Source: Acidobacteriota bacterium (GTDB lineage Bacteria > Acidobacteriota > Vicinamibacteria > Vicinamibacterales > UBA8438). From it: 6,999 bases of DNA. A program made the translations under genes and the position numbers. Of this stretch, positions 6,176-6,999 are shown in pieces (position 1 is the stretch's first letter; every line of letters begins with the position of its first letter). Location of the stretch: NCBI GenBank assembly GCA_012963185.1, contig DTWD01000056.1, positions 1-6,999 on the forward strand, written 5' to 3'. Below the pieces are notes generated by a model. The model made no database searches and was not told the origin of the DNA. It saw only the letters and a list, made by a program, of their open reading frames with translations.

Positions 6176-6871
6176 ATGCCGAACCAGGCCGCAATTGCCA
6201 TAATGGCGCGTGCCCCCCACGGGCGTTACGCCCCAAAGAGTCGCCTCCGTCACGGCATACCCGAGGAAGCCGACCGGCGCGACCTGTACACAGCTTTTCT
6301 TCTCGATACATTGGCAGCCTGTCGGAGCATTGCCGACGTAACGGTTCGCGTTACGTATGCGCCTGATGGAGGAACGGACGGGTTTGAAATGCTGGGCCTG
6401 AGTCCATCCGACCTTCTCGCTCAACGTGGCAGTGACCTTGGAACACGGCAATGTGGGATATTCGAAGATCTGTTTGACGCTGGGCATTCGAAAGTCCTCG
6501 TGATCGGCTCTGATCTGCCAACGTTGCCTGTTCAGTACATCGAAGACGCACTGTCAAAGGTCAACGACTCCCTGGTCGTTCTTGGACCCTCTGAGGATGG
6601 TGGCTACTACCTCATGGGACTGACGGCGCCACGAGGACACGACCCAGTCCCGGATCTATTCACGGACATACGGTGGAGTACTGCTTCCGCACTTGAAGAT
6701 ACGATTCACGCCGCGGAACGCGCCCATCTGACCGTGTCTCAAGTTGCACCGTGGTACGACATTGACACGGTCGATGGATTGTCACGTTTGCAAGAGGACC
6801 TGACGACGGCCAAACATATCCAGCGAGCACCGGAAACGGCACGTACGCTCCGTCTCATCGCCTCACGTTGA
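6176..6871 (+). CDS. TIGR04282/DUF2064-type transferase (GT-A fold)
   Basis: The 231-residue soluble protein matches the DUF2064/TIGR04282 family along its length. The nucleotide-binding start is AIAIMARAPHGR (6-17) with KSRL (21-24; KTRL is usual). QRGSDLGTR (83-91), VLVIGSDLPTLP (107-118, with Asp113 as likely metal ligand), GPSEDGGYYLMGL (137-149), IRWST (165-169) and YDIDT (194-198) follow in order. Family members are CofC-like nucleotidyl- or glycosyltransferases; some are named for arsenosugar synthesis, others sit with radical SAM/selenodomain genes. The start at 6176 is kept because residues 4-10 form the first beta strand; Met10 would delete it. The ATG follows directly on the TAA of the upstream gene without its own ribosome site, so translational coupling is likely. 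Substrate is not predictable from this window. Confidence 0.9.
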   Translation: MPNQAAIAIMARAPHGRYAPKSRLRHGIPEEADRRDLYTAFLLDTLAACRSIADVTVRVTYAPDGGTDGFEMLGLSPSDLLAQRGSDLGTRQCGIFEDLFDAGHSKVLVIGSDLPTLPVQYIEDALSKVNDSLVVLGPSEDGGYYLMGLTAPRGHDPVPDLFTDIRWSTASALEDTIHAAERAHLTVSQVAPWYDIDTVDGLSRLQEDLTTAKHIQRAPETARTLRLIASR

Positions 6872-6999
6872 CAACCGACCCGGCGTTAATTCCTCAGTCG
6901 CGTGCCGCCACAAACACTATGTCGTGAACTGATTTCCGTTCGAACCCATTTGGGTCGCCACTTTCCTCACCAAATGCAACGTGTTAGTCTTGGTGATTA
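6872..6999. other. Right-end intergenic sequence, no supported gene
   Basis: These 128 bases after the transferase gene hold no convincing terminator and no supported gene. A weak dyad, ACCCATTTGGGT, is at 6944-6955. An ATG at 6974 on the plus strand stays open for the remaining 26 bases but has no ribosome site, so a new gene beginning there cannot be judged. The longest open minus-strand reading from the right edge closes within 26 codons. Confidence 0.5.

Noticed and set aside
6944..6955. Dyad ACCCATTTGGGT as terminator of the transferase gene
   Set aside because: The stem is four pairs, there is no T run after it, and it lies more than 70 bases past the stop codon.

Overview
The window is a gene-dense stretch of a bacterial chromosome with mixed strands and mid-range GC. 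It holds eight protein genes (one cut by the left edge) and one tRNA. A twin-arginine export signal, two Sec-type signal peptides and periplasmic-type oxidoreductases point to a Gram-negative cell envelope. The gene families (GMC oxidoreductase with a gluconate 2-dehydrogenase subunit 3 partner, a soluble-type PQQ sugar dehydrogenase, a TIGR04282-type glycosyltransferase) are common in Acidobacteriota and similar environmental phyla. That placement is only an impression, because nothing in the window fixes the taxon.

Left block (1-3586): a leftward three-gene set encodes an exported PEBP/YbhB-like protein, a Tat-exported gluconate 2-dehydrogenase subunit 3-like small subunit, and the N-terminal 223 residues of a GMC-family FAD oxidoreductase that runs off the left edge. 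The last two overlap by 11 bases and almost certainly form one complex. Divergently, across a 188-base intergenic region, lies an exported PQQ-dependent sugar dehydrogenase related to Acinetobacter soluble glucose dehydrogenase. The block therefore looks like a periplasmic sugar or alcohol oxidation locus with a flavin route and a PQQ route back to back. The intergenic region carries a TATAAT box for the leftward genes, two adjacent dyads, and a hairpin followed by T6 on the minus strand.

Middle block (3598-5099): a leftward MIP-family channel (aquaporin fold, two NPA motifs, a pore filter unlike orthodox AqpZ), then tRNA-Asn(GTT) with an encoded CCA, then a multi-pass membrane protein resembling DUF4203/TMEM198. 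A perfect 8-bp inverted repeat spans the stop codon of the membrane protein and ends six bases before the tRNA. The promoter of the membrane protein gene appears to give a leaderless mRNA.

Right block (5156-6871): a rightward pair, a UPF0104/lysylphosphatidylglycerol-synthase-like membrane protein followed by a TIGR04282/DUF2064 nucleotidyl- or glycosyltransferase-like protein. They are joined stop-to-start (TAAATG) and are probably translationally coupled. The last 128 bases hold no gene I can support.

I see no insertion sequence, phage gene, CRISPR array or toxin-antitoxin pair. The most original points are the altered PQQ site of the sugar dehydrogenase, the linked oxidation locus, the tRNA-adjacent hairpin, and the coupled membrane protein/transferase pair.
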